Part shown: positions 1-12,500 of the stretch, piece by piece | How the letters are laid out: every line of letters starts with the position of its first letter | Numbering within the stretch: the first letter of the stretch is position 1 | The notes under the pieces: model-generated | Told to the model about the DNA's origin: nothing | What the model saw: only the letters and a program-made list of their open reading frames with translations | Database searches by the model: none | Translations under genes and position numbers: made by a program | NCBI RefSeq assembly: GCF_030704535.1 | Contig: NC_081818.1 | Coordinates: 1,315,001 to 1,379,000 of the forward strand | DNA from: Vitis vinifera | Taxonomy: Eukaryota > Streptophyta > Magnoliopsida > Vitales > Vitaceae | Direction: 5' to 3' | Length of the DNA stretch: 64,000 nucleotides

Positions 1-3000
1 GAGCAGATGGGCGGTGTTGGCACAGAGTGAACCTCGCTCCTCCTGTGCTCGAGGCCATATGCAGCTAAGATAGTGTGTGTTGAACTCCTTGCCACGTCCT
101 TGAAGGTACTGAGACCTGCACCCAAGGAGGTGAGACAGTATGAGTATGACCCATTGGATGGTGTTTTGAAATTTTATTCAACATAGCAATGATGCATTAG
201 TAAATGGCAATTTCAGGGCTGCAAATAGTGCAAAATTAATCATGAAACTAACATTCCTTAAGCACTAGTTGCGGGTTAAGTGCATTGAACTCATGTGTCA
301 ATCCCGCGAAAAAACCTGAAAAACATAGTGGGCTGCTACTCTAGGCTTCTGCCAGAACTGGCCATGCACATGTTTCTAGGAGATGGATGGTATCGTGGTT
401 TTTTGAAGCACAAAGTGGTTCAACTTGAAAGCCGAGAATGCAGCCAAGTCCACTTTCAGTAAACAGAAACTCTCACTCCTAATTTTGTAAGTACATTAGG
501 ATGGAAATGTAGCTTCCTATCCTTGCCGAATAAACAGCATTTCTATTGGGACTTCAACCTGAAGCCTTCCACAAGCCCTCTTCAACCCTTTACTGCTTGA
601 GCCAGGCCTGAAGGGCATGTGTGTATATACACAAATGCAAAAGCTAAAATTTCCTTACAAAATCATATAGCAAGTTAATCAAATCTATAAATTAGGGATC
701 CAAACAATCAGGAACATATGCATGTTTATTTGTTTATATCAAAAGGAAGCCAAAGCAAATAAGCAAACATTCAGTGATTGAAGAATATTAAAATCTCAAC
801 CTCTTCATATCAAATACACTTAAACTTATGATGCATGTCATGAATCTCAAAATTGTGGGGCAATAGTGATTGATTATAATGAACTTTGACTAATTATAAG
901 CAATAGATAAGAGGGGTTATTAGATGATAAAACAACTATCTTCTCTTTTTATAAGGCAGGACATCTCTATTAAGTTATTAGATTATATCTTTAACTTCAT
1001 AATCAGTATAAATGCTTATTCCTTTTTTTCTTCCTTTTTTTTTTTCTTTTTTAAATTTAATTTAATTTTATTATTTTCAGGATTTTCAGAAGTTTATGGG
1101 TGCATTATTATCTGATAAATGTTCTACAACTATCTCAACTTTAAATGGTATTAAACATGGATAATTGCCATGTAGCACCCATTGGCATGACTATGTTTCA
1201 GAGACAAGTTTGACAGTAAACAAAAAGTCCTACCAGATTTACTAGGCTGGTACTAGTACAGTATATTATTCACAATCTTTTGAACGTAACAAGATATTGC
1301 TGAAGTGCCCCAAGAAATGCAAGCACACAAAACACATGAATTTCCTATCTTTTTGTATGCAACAAGATATCAGCATCAAAGTAAGAATGCACAGATAAAA
1401 ACTAATATATTTGAAAACACCCATATCTAAGGCTCTTTCCAGCCTCTTCAACTACATTGTCTAAAAAGAAGGAATGGTATGTGAAGTTGAAAAAAGGAAC
1501 TCCGAACTAAACTTACCTAAATCAATATCTTTGGACAAGCTTTTCAAATGGCTTCTAACCATTGATTGCAATTGTTCCTTCACCACATGGAAATGGTTCC
1601 CCTCTCTAACTGCATTAGGGGATACACTACCGTCTGACCTGATGCTTGATCTGCTGCTGCACTGATGGAGTTGCTCATTACCTGATATTGAATTGAATGC
1701 TGAACTGATCCCTACAAGTTCATCCCATAATGTCCCACGGGCAGGGCCAGCAGTAGCAGTAGTAGTTGGAGCCTGGATGTCTTGCCTCCTTGACTGGCTC
1801 AATCTTGGAGAAAGAAGATCCATATTTTGCAATGATGGATAGCGGTTGTCCTGTAAACTTTCCTCTAAAAATGTACTGTGAGATGTCCCAGTTTCTAGTG
1901 CTTTTGTATGTTGAGATGCTGTATCCAAACCCTGATCAATTTGAGAATTTAAAAAATCACTTCCTGAATTGGGAGCTGAATTCCCAATATTTCTAACGGC
2001 CACATGGCTCATTCTATTATTAGAACGGATTTGATGGATCTGACGGTGTATCCACCGTCTCCCTGATAGAGTTGATGCCCCTGATGCTGATACTGGAGAA
2101 GCAGCTTCAGCATTTCTGTATCTAGGAGATATATTGATCCCAATACCTTGAGTGAATGGTGTAGACAACAAAGACAGAGAGGTCACCAAACTTTCCCCAA
2201 TATTTCCAACAGGAGATGGTCTGTCAGACAAGGTGTTCTGTGTTGTTCTGTGATCAGATAAAGGATCCTGGACTTGAGAAGGCCTACAGCCTTCACAATA
2301 CCAATTACCCTCAGGTACTTCCCGTCCAAGACCAACACAATAGGTGTGTGCAGGTGAATCACAGAGATCACACAGTAACATGAGGCCATCATCCCCACCT
2401 TGGTGGCATTCAGTACAGATCACATTCTCATATGGATCAAGATAACCCCTAATTTCTTCCTCAGATGGTAGATAGACCTGTAGCAAAAAAACCATTTTAA
2501 AATTAATGAAAACAATAAAGGCATAAAGCAAAGGGAGTAGACATTGTGGGCCAATTTCTTCTTTGTATATCTGCAATATGGTTTTGGGAAAGCAAAAACA
2601 TACCTGGTCACGCTCTGGAACTTGTATCATCACATCTCTCAAGTCAATTCCTGTGTTTGCTCTTGCAGGCTTGCTGATTGTCATAAACCTCTGCTTGCAC
2701 AACGGGCAACGGGATTCCACTTTCGACCATTCCATGATGCAACCAAAACAAAAATAATGACTGCAACAGTCTAATGTTCCTCGTACCCTTCTTTTTCCTT
2801 CTTCTGACAGACAAATCCCACACACCTGTTTTCCCACCTCATTCTTGACATCCTCAACCTTCTCCTTACCCTTTCTCACTGGAGGCTTTCTTTCTTCCTC
2901 AATGGTTTTAGCTGGCAGAGATGCACTCCTCATATTATTCGTTGATCTTCTGCAGAACTCATCTGCTTCTCTCACCTGCTCCCTCTCTTCCTCAGATATA

Positions 3001-3833
3001 GTGAATTCAAAATCAGATGATCCAGAACTTACAAATTCTGAATCAGATGCTGGAGCCAATCTCCTCTTTCTCTTATGAGATTTTCTCTCTCTCACGACTG
3101 GCCTTTCATCTATGAAATCACCATCATTATCAACCTTGGCTTTCTTCCTCGACCCAGTATTCCTTTTTCTTTTCTTTCTCAAACCCTTCTTCAAAACCTT
3201 GGAATTTCTCTTTGGTTTCCGGCCTTTGGCAAACACCTTCTTCTGTGAAGCTCGGCTGGCCACCCTCTTATTACCGTTTTTCTTCTTTCTTATTGGCGCC
3301 TCTTCCTCTTCATCCTCACAATCCATTTCCTCTGGTGTAAATTCCTCGTCATCCTCATTATAATCCTCATCATAATCCTCATCTTCTTCCTCCTCATACA
3401 AAACTTTTTGTCTCTTCCATGATGTTTTAATCCTATTTTTCCTCCGACCCAAAAACTCCTCTTCCACTTCTTCTTCTTCTTCCTCCTCCTCCTCCTCTTC
3501 ATAATCCTTATCATCGTCTTCTTCATTCAGTACTCTTCTCCTCTTTTTTGATGTTTTGCACCCAATTTTCCTCTGACCAGCTGCACCCATCTTCGCTTTT
3601 GACCTAAACCCCTTCCTCATGTCTTCCTCCTCTTCTAAGCTACATAAACTTTCCTCTACTTCATCTCCTTCAAGAGAATAAGAATAGTCTTCTGAATCAC
3701 CACCATCAGATACTTCAATTTCTTCATCTTCCCCGACTACATAATCCTCATCTGAATCATCTGAACCCTTATCTTTTGACCTAACTTTTCTCTTAAAAAT
3801 ATGCTTACTCCCAACCTTCCCTCCCCTCCCCAT
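1..3833 (-). CDS. RING finger + PHD finger nuclear protein (PHRF1-like), 3' end outside window
   Basis: Coding exons on the minus strand are 3833-2604, 2477-1517 and 115 to beyond base 1; a noncoding exon ends at 4496 and a 5'UTR intron runs 4495-3852. The N-terminal third is very acidic and lysine-rich with Glu/Asp runs. A C3HC4 RING (CGICLSEEG ... CPLCKQRF) lies near residues 336-381 and a PHD finger (CTECHQGG ... CDLCDSPAHTYC ... WYCEGC) near 429-475, followed by a Ser-rich region. RING+PHD proteins of this type are expected to be nuclear E3 ligase or histone-tail readers; the substrate is unknown. The start at 3833 is the first ATG; the open frame extends upstream only to a TTG. The frame also runs through the donor at 1516, but those last 18 codons are intron: the exon at 115 joins in phase and gives FKDVARSSTHTILAA, which I recall as typical of the family's C-terminus. 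About 768 residues are in the window. Confidence 0.87.
2478..2603 (-). other. 126-bp frame-preserving intron between RING and PHD
   Basis: The donor GACCAG|GTATG and acceptor TTGCTACAG|GTCTAT are both canonical on the minus strand. The intron is 126 nt, a multiple of three, and contains no stop, so keeping it would insert 42 largely hydrophobic residues between the RING and PHD fingers. Excision gives a hydrophilic linker, so I treat it as an intron. Confidence 0.8.
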
Positions 3834-4660
3834 CAGTACTTGCACCAAAAACTGTCAAACCCCAATATTATATCAAATCAAACCATATAAATGTCAAGTT
3901 TTTCTCATTTTCTAACCAATACCAGATCAAATCAATGCAGATTTGTTTCCCAATTCTCCAATTTCTTCTTTATTGCTTAAGCCCTAATCAAATGAGGTAA
4001 CAAATTCCCATCAATCTAACATAGAAACACTCTAAGATCCATATCACCCAAAACAAAAACAAAAACAAAAACCAAAACCCCAGATCACAAAATTCAAAAT
4101 AAAACAGTGTTGATATACCCACAAATCCTTTTTATTTCATATCAAATCCAAAGAAAAAAAAAACAAAGATTCATCAATCATATCCAAAATTACCAGCAAA
4201 ACATCAAACGTATGGCATACACTGAGAGATAAAGTCTAGATGAAGATGCGTTTCACCATCCAAATCCACTGAATCAAAGTCAAAAAGACATGCGTTTCAC
4301 CCACCAATCATATTGAAATCATCATCCAAATACACCACCCGAAAAGGGGAAAAAAAAAACTGTTTTCAAAAAGCAAAAATTTTTTAAAAATGAAAATGAT
4401 GCAATCAGAGGTACAGCATATCATATTCAAATTGGGATTTTACAGAGAGAGAAAATTCTAAAAACAGAAAGATAGGGTTTGGCGTGTAGGCATACCTGAG
4501 GGCTGGGAGGAGGGGGAAGAAGAAGAAGAAGAAGAAGCAGCCACCACCGAAACAGATAAAATGTTTCTTTTTGTTTTTGGTTTTTTTTTTTTTTTTTTTT
4601 TTTTCGGTGAAAGTGTTTTCTTTGTTTTTTAAAAACAGTTTTATTATTTTCTGAGTTTCG

Positions 4661-4670
4661 TTATATATAC
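4661..4670 (-). promoter_or_regulatory. TATA box of the RING/PHD gene
   Basis: The minus strand reads TATATATAAC here, about 165 bp upstream of the 5'UTR splice donor at 4495. This would place transcription start near 4630. The leader between them carries a GAA triplet run (about 4518-4536 on the plus strand) and a poly-T/poly-A tract. The call is by motif and position only. Confidence 0.45.
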
Positions 4671-5333
4671 CGTTATTGCACGGAACTGCCTCTTATGTGA
4701 ACTAGAGTCGGTAGATGTAAGAATTTGATTGGCTGATTTTTTTTGAAACGACAATACTACCCTCCATACGTAGCAACTTGTAATTGGTGGTGCTGAGGAT
4801 GGAGAGGTCAGAGAAAGAGGAAAATGAAGGCCCAATGTGAACGGGCCTTGGGTTATTTTCTGAAAGTTAGGCACTGTTTGGTTGGATCTTTTTGAAAAGG
4901 TTCATTTGTCCCAATCATAACCTCTTTTATTGTTTGTTTTACTTTAAACTATTTTGGGTTTTTTTCTATTTTTTTCCTGCAAAATGGAAGTAGAAAACCT
5001 TTTAATTTTTGAAGAAAAAATTCATAAAACTTAACTCCATTTTTGGTTTTTGAAATTTTTAAGAGGAAATGGAAATAAAAGAAAATGGTATGGAAAAGTT
5101 AAAGAAAATAAAGAATATTTTAAATTTATAAATTAATTTTAAAATTTATTTCACATATGTAAATTTCTAACTTATTTTTAATTGAGAAAAAAAATCAGAA
5201 AAAAGAAAAGAAGAAATTAAGAGTCACAGTGATTCTATCTGTCGAGGTAGCCCAATTCTATCCTAAATTTTTTATATTAAAAAAAAAGTCACAATGATTC
5301 TAAAAGTGTTTTTTAACCTCAAAAGTATTTTTT

Positions 5334-5705
5334 GAAAAAAAAAACAAGATATTTGATAAAATTTATAAAACATTTTTAAACATTCAAAAAAATCATTTAT
5401 AATAATAAAAAATTATTTACAAACGTATTATAAGTTGAATAATTTTCTTTTTATGAATTATGATAATAAATAAATAAAAAATTAGTAATAAAAAAGATAG
5501 TCAAAATTTTGTTTTTTTTGAAAAAAAAAACAAGATATTTGATAAAATTTATAAAACATTTTTAAACATTCAAAAAAATCATTTATAATATTAAAAAATT
5601 ATTTACAAACGTATTATAAGTTGAATAATTTTATTTTTATGAATTATGATAATAAATAAATAAATAATTAGTAATAAAAAAGATAGTCAAAATTTTGTTT
5701 TGAAA
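5334..5705. repeat. Tandem duplication, 186-bp period
   Basis: The sequence from 5334 (GAAAAAAAAAACAAGATATT) recurs from 5520 with only a few differences over the whole unit. Both copies end in the same AGATAGTCAAAATTTTG segment. The unit is AT-rich and noncoding. It looks like a recent local duplication, not an array. Confidence 0.85.
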
Positions 5706-7470
5706 ATGGAAGTGTTTTTGTTTCTTCCAAAGTGCAAAATCTTGCTTTGGCTTTTATAATTTGTTTATTCTCAATAAAATTCTGAATTGGGCTAAGATAC
5801 CCTACGGCGCAATCCACAGCTCCTGAGCATTATCATCAATCAGGACCGTGGAAATCATCGGCTGCTAGATCAGAAAGAATAGGCGACTTGCACCGTTGGA
5901 TTTCCATTCACGTTGAAAACATGCGTAATTGGAGATGTGGCTGCGGAATGGTATTGACGGTGGTGATCTTTTGTATGGACACGTATAGGTGGATGCACGC
6001 GTCAATCGGCACACAGCATCGCTCATCTGCCGCCGTTTTGGAAAATGGTTTTGACAGCAAAAGTCAACGTGGCTTGCTCGGTTGCCACATGCGGAAATCA
6101 CGTGCCATCCAACTCTATGAATGCACCATTAATTCCTCATCTACCCCCCCACCTTTATTTTTTATAATAAATGTTTGAAATGGTTTTTCATTTTGTCTTC
6201 TTAGATGTAATGATTTATTATTATTCTATTAAAACTACAATAAGTGGCTATGATTTTAGATATAAGGTTAAAATCATAGTTACCAACCGTGATTTTCCCT
6301 GAAAGTTAAAACAACAATTATTGATTATGATTTTAACATGTGATGGAAAAGTAGTTTGGTAAATATTTAAAAAAAATACTATGTTTAGATTTTTTTTAAG
6401 GATTAATTTTATGGTAAATTCATCAACTTGGTATCATTCCCCCATGTAATATCGGTCTTTTGAATGAGTTGGAATAAATCTAAAATGTTATAATTGTATG
6501 CTCTATATAATCGTAAGAACTTTTGTGAGATGTGATAATCATCATCATAAAAACAAATTGTATTTGTTGTATTCTATGAAGTTTCAAAGTTATTCATAAT
6601 TTTCATTTAGACGTATTGGAATTGATGTCGATACTAATACGACTTAAAATAATTTATTTTTTTCTATATAAATATTATTCATTTTGATTTAATGAATCCT
6701 TATGATTTTAAAACGTCTCTCTACATATGGTATTAAGAATTCCCCTTATCGATATGAGATATCTCATAATTACTCTAAATATTTATGAGATATTTTCACC
6801 TCTTCATGTTTTACGGGATTTCAAGTCTTCATCAATTAAGACCATTGTAAGAAGATTCAAATGTTTTACCATGTTCACCCATAAATGCTTAAAGGTGTGA
6901 TTGCCTCTGGTCAAACTGATCTAGCTCACTAGAGTATGTTGCTTCCTACAGAGAAATTTGTCACCTCTTTGAGCTAAATTGCATAAGTCAACTACTTTGA
7001 AACATTTCTATTGTTTTGCACATATAACTTTTTAATAAAATCAATATTTTCAGAATTAGATCGATCAATAAATTAGAAAAATTATCAGTTCACGGTTCAC
7101 TGGTTGGATTGACGGTGGAACCTATGAAGTCATAAATATATAATTTATATATCATTAAAATTGAAAATAATTATAAAAATAAAAATAATAATTTGGATAT
7201 TATTTAAAAATTAAAATTTTATTAGAAAATAAGAAAATTAATTTCAAATTAGAAATTAAAATTAAAATCAGAATTTTATTTTAAATTTTGAATTTTAAAA
7301 TTTATTTTTAAATCAAAAACTTATTTTAAAATCAGAAATTTATTTAAATTATAACTTTTTCAATAATTTAAATTAAAAATGACAAATTTTAAAACTCATC
7401 AAATAAAAAAATAACCAATATAAAATAAAATAGATAATAATGGAGATGAGGTAAAAAATAAAAAAAATAA

Positions 7471-7935
7471 AAATCTGGAAATGAAAGGGGGAGAGGGGCG
7501 GGCAAAAAGGAAAATGGGGTTGCACCATGAGGGGCTGGAAGAAGGAAGGGTTGGTAGGGGGAAGGGGAGCGACAGTGGCAACCAGAAATGGAAAGGGAAA
7601 AAAAATCTGGAAATGAAGAGGGGAAAGGGGCGGCCAAAAGGAAGAGGGGGGCTGGAAGAAGGAAGGGTTGGTGGGGGGGTGGGGTGCCAACCGGAAAAGG
7701 GGGGATGGGGGACTAGGAAGAAGGAAGGAGAAAGGGGAATGCGAAGGAGGCCGAGTGGGGCTGAGGAGAAGGAAGGGGTGGGGAGCGCAGTTGAGGCAAC
7801 CGTTCGGTTCACCCGAAATCTGCCGGGTCTTCCGGTTCTGACGGTTTGACGCCGGAACCGACTCAAATGGCCGAACCGAATCGGATTAATGGCCGGCCGC
7901 CGGTTGGACCGGTTTTTTAAAAGGGTTATTTGATT
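7471..7935. repeat. Purine/G-rich block with a diverged tandem duplication
   Basis: One strand is strongly G+A rich from about 7481 to 7790. AAATCTGGAAATGAA occurs at 7471 and again at 7603, and the blocks after each (GGGGCGG, CTGGAAGAAGGAAGGGTTGG) match, giving a period of about 132 bp. Runs of G such as GGTGGGGGGGTGGGGTG near 7668-7685 could form G-quadruplexes. The block ends in a sequence rich in CCGGTT/AACCGG words (7800-7915), a style common at ends of plant nonautonomous elements. Long frames on either strand come from the composition bias. Confidence 0.55.
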
Positions 7936-9334
7936 AAAAGGAACTCTCAAAACCCAATTTTTTAAATTTAATCTTTCACCATTTTTTGGCATCGTCTGAA
8001 AAAAAATATCCTCATTATTTTCTTGTAAAAATAACAATTTCTTTTAAAACTTATATGTAAATATTTAAAATAGAAAATGATATTTATGTTAAAAATGGAC
8101 TACTTTTCCAGAAAAAGCATAGAAAATGTTAGATTTTCAATTTTGAGGATTATTTCATCAATTTTAACCAAATATGTCTTTTTAAAACATTGCTAAGAAT
8201 GTATGAGAGATTTAAGGTAGATAGATTTAACAATTCTTATATAATTTTTAATACAAGATTAAATTTACATTTTATCTAAAGAAGTAACATTAATTTTTCT
8301 AATATTATGATATAAATTTTCTTTTTGAAGAAAAAATTTATATTATCAATTTGATATCATATCTTATATGATATTAGTTGTAAGGGTATTAATTTGTATT
8401 GATGGATCATATTCGTATTGTGTCAAAAATTTAGATATTTCATTATATAGGTCAACTTAAACCTAACATGAATGTAAAAAATATAAACCTAAATACTACC
8501 TAATTATTAAATAGGTAATACATCGTGTAACTCATTTAATAATTAAGTTAAGTTAGATATTGTGTAAGTCTATATGATTAATATCTCAATAAAATATATT
8601 TATGATTTAATTTACTTATTTATTTTTAAAAAATTAAAATGAATCAAATACGAATTAAATAATTTAAATTTATGATTAAAATAATCAACAAGATTATTAA
8701 ATGAGTTAATTTGTATTATACGGATTAACCAAAATACTACTTATTTATTAAAGGAATTATGCAAGCCGATCCAAACCCAATTATATTCAATTCAAACTTG
8801 TAAAAAACATGTTGAATTCAAGTTGTGTTGATGAATTGTATCAAAATTTATCACCCCTTGTTAGTTGTACGATGAGACAAAACAAAAATTATTTTATCGT
8901 ATTATAAAATGACCTTCATGAACATTATTGCATACATAAAAATTTATACTACAAAATAAAATAAGAATTTGTTAACCTACTACATCTACCCAAGAGGGTG
9001 TCCTCTTCATATCTAAAAATTAAAAAAAAAAAATTATTAAAGAAAACTTTAATTCACAAATATATATATATATTACTTAACTTGGTTTAACTTATATTTT
9101 CTTTTAGTGCAAGTCCTTTGTAGATTCACCAAACCATAACTACCTCACATTTTAGGTAAGAATAGTTAGTTAACCATGTTGGGGTTTTAATCAAAGGTTT
9201 TCTTCATTGATAGGACCCAAGGGACAAATCTTTCCATAATGGGAATGTTTTTAACAATTTGATTAAGCAAGTACTAGGACATTCCACTAGTGAGATGAAG
9301 TTGGGTTTGGTTTCTCTTTCAAATGAGGATGCTA

Positions 9335-9530
9335 TTGAGGACAAAATTGGCAATTTTCTTGGGAAAATTCCATTTCTTGTGTCACATTTCATTGAAAACA
9401 TGTCTCTTGTAGTATGAATGGGCTTGGTTGGTTTGAGGACAAAATTGGCAATTTTCTTGGGAAAATTCCATATCTTGTGTCACATTTCATTGAAAACATG
9501 TCTCTTGTAGTATGAATGGGCTTGGTTGGT
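9335..9530. repeat. Tandem duplication, 98-bp period
   Basis: TTGAGGACAAAATTGGCAAT at 9335 recurs at 9433, and both copies run on identically through GGGCTTGGTTGGTT. I see a single clear substitution (ATTTCTTG versus ATATCTTG). Near-identity implies a young duplication. It has no coding content. Confidence 0.88.
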
Positions 9531-12500
9531 TCTTCTAATTTCACTTAGATTGGACCCTCTTTTTTGGATTCAAGGTTCTAAAATCATCCATGCCAACATA
9601 AAAAAGAATATCCCACTTAAATATATTACCATACAAAAATAATTAGATGTATTTTAATCATTTAATCCCAAAACTCAATCAAATCCTCTATTTTTCTCAA
9701 TCAATTGGTCATGCAAAGGTCAAACAAGCATTCGATCCCACACGTGAAACAAACCTAACACAATTTATAAACCATCGCTTGTATTTATAGACTATCGAAA
9801 AAAATTTAATAGTCCTAGAAGGCAATTTCTAGGATTTTTTTTTCATACCATTTTTGGTCATTTACAAGTAGAGATATACAACTTGGGTTCTTGATGAATG
9901 CCTTTTTTTTTTACATTATAGCACCATTTTTCTTGTTCTTAGATGCCAATAATACCATTGTATTTGTGAATTATTTTTATTTTTATTTTTATTTATTTAT
10001 TTATTTTTTGTGAAGTTTTATTTTTATCTCACAATAATACCATTTTTAACACTTGGGCTTTAAATTTTGTGCATGGAAGAACAGTGAATACCACTAAATG
10101 TGGCCATAAGAACATGATATAAAACATTCCTTTGATATGTTTTCTAGAATCAGTGAATTCTCTAATGCAGTTGAGAAAGTCAAGAAAGAAATTGCCAAAA
10201 AAAATAAAAATGATAGCAATTTTATAACTATGTTTGCTTACGAGATTTTGAAAAAATATTTTTGTAAATATGTTCATCCTAAAATTATTTTCAAATTTAT
10301 GATACTTTTCGAGTTATTAATATATACAAAATTGTCTATCAAAGAGACAATTCCTTTTTTGTCTTTTCAAAAAATAATTGCACTTGGTCGACTACCATAG
10401 ATATAAAAATAGTTTTAAAATTGTCATATTCTAAAAAATATTTTTTTAAAATAATTTTATTTTTGTCAAAATTTGGAGAAACATGAGAAAGAAAATAGAA
10501 GAAAAATAAAAAATAAAATTAAAATTAATATATTATTTTTATATAGTATTTCAAAATCATTTAACTGGTTTTAATTATTCCATATAAAGATCAAATAACT
10601 TAAAAATACATAAATTACTAACTAATATTTTTTTCTCATATTTTTTTATTGTAAAATCAAATACGAGAAAACCGGCTTCCTCAACTTTTTTTTTTTTTTG
10701 CTTTCTTTAATATTTTTCTTGAAATCAAACATAATTTAAGAGAATGAAGCCTGATTGTAGGGGTTTTTATTTATTTTTTTAATATTTAAATGGTCTTGTA
10801 GGGTACTTAAGGAACATGGAGGACAAAAAAAAAAGAAAAAGGAAAATACATGTGGAAAAAATCATACAATCTCCCATGCTCAATGACTATGTACTCAGGA
10901 GTCAGGAAGACATTGTTCAGCAATAGGGGCCTCCTGGTTTCCTCCACGCAATGCTTCACAGAGGTGTCTGGTAAGGCCATAACCAGATTCCTCCCCCCAT
11001 CTCCATGACAAAATTCTCTAAAGTTCTTTAGGATATGAAAAGCTGTAAGACTTTTTTCATCATGTGTACCTGAAACCAATCCATATGGTTTCAATAATTC
11101 TTCAATTATTTGTTGAGTACTTGGTTTTTATCTAATTAATGGGATAGGGAGGCTTTTAGACCTTTAGGGTACCTCTCAATATCCAATCTAAGAGCCATAC
11201 AACTAGGACAAAAATGAAAAAAAAAATCAAATTATGCACTATGCTAGAGCTGTAATTCTTGGTAGTCTCGGAATTATGTAAACACCGAAATATTAAGTAT
11301 TAGATAACTTGATGTACATTGTTGGTTTTCAAACTCTTCAACTTTTTTATATAAGTCGACTGATCAATAAGAAATTTAACAAGTTTAAAATGTGATTTAT
11401 ATCGTCTTATATTTGTAACTTTGCTTTTATGGTATAGTTATTTTTTTCTTTAGAATTTTATGACTACTTGAGATGAAGATATCATATATTAAAAAATGGG
11501 TCAATCAATAATACCGATTCAGTACATACCAAAAAATACAATGAGTTAGGTCATACCATATATATAATTATATTCAATTACTTTATATTCGATCAATTTC
11601 ATTCTTTTGTACTTTAATTTATTATTTATATGGATCCTATATATTTATATTTTAATTTAAATTTCACCATAGATTTTCAATGGATAAGACTAAATTTTGG
11701 ACCTATACTAAATTCATACCTTTCCCTTTCCTTTAAAAAGAAAAAAAAGGCTAGTTTTACTAGGTTGCCAAAACTCTTGTTGGAGCTCTCACAACCACTA
11801 CTTTTAAGTGTTGAATCACACAAGCTGTCTACTATAATTAAACCTAAAAATTCTACTAAATTGAGAGTAATAGCTGTAGCCTTTATAGCCCATGATTGTA
11901 TGGAAGCCCTTTCTCATCTATACTATATGGGAATCACTTTCTTCTAGAAACCAAACAACTCATCACTGTCCTCCTTTTCTCCCCAACTCAAGGCTTTGGG
12001 GGAAGTTGAGTTGTCCATTTCAATGACTTCTTGTGTTGATGACAACCATATGGGAAGTCACTCAAACTTCTCAAAGTTGATATTACATAATGCCCAAATC
12101 AGGGGACCAACCCAATATATTATAATGAGGAACTGATACCATGTACTTGAATAAAGGTTGTGTGTGTATAATCTTTGCCCCTAAAAAGAACAACATGCCC
12201 CATCTCTAAGCTTTAGGTATTAGCCCTTGATTTGTTTAGATTATGTCTCTTCCTTTTTTTTTTTCTTTTTTTTTTTCTTTAATGCTAGATTTAGTATAAC
12301 ATTAAAGGGGTTTGGACATAATAATTCGACAAGTCATTGAGTTTTTCTTTTTTGATTTGGAAGATTAAGACAACGATGGGGTCATTCGAGAAAGAAGTTT
12401 GCTAATCCAAACATGAAGATTAGTATTAGGAGCTTAGAAGAGAAAAAAATTAAAAAAGATGGTTTACGACGAGACTTAGACACATGGGTTGTGTTAAAAA

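Noticed and set aside
1461-1514. Terminal 18 codons of the long minus-strand frame as the C-terminus of the RING/PHD protein
   Set aside because: TTAG|GTAAGT at 1516 is a strong donor, and the exon at 115 continues the protein in phase with family-like sequence.
7399-8037. 212-codon minus-strand Pro/Phe/Ser-rich frame
   Set aside because: It is produced by the purine-rich composition of the opposite strand; no domain, start context or splice support.
5334-9530. Tandem repeats as a CRISPR-like array
   Set aside because: They are simple two-copy duplications without spacers, in a plant nuclear context.
10807-11094. 95-codon minus-strand frame with balanced composition
   Set aside because: I recognise no family and could not connect it to other exons; it could be a pseudo-exon or chance.
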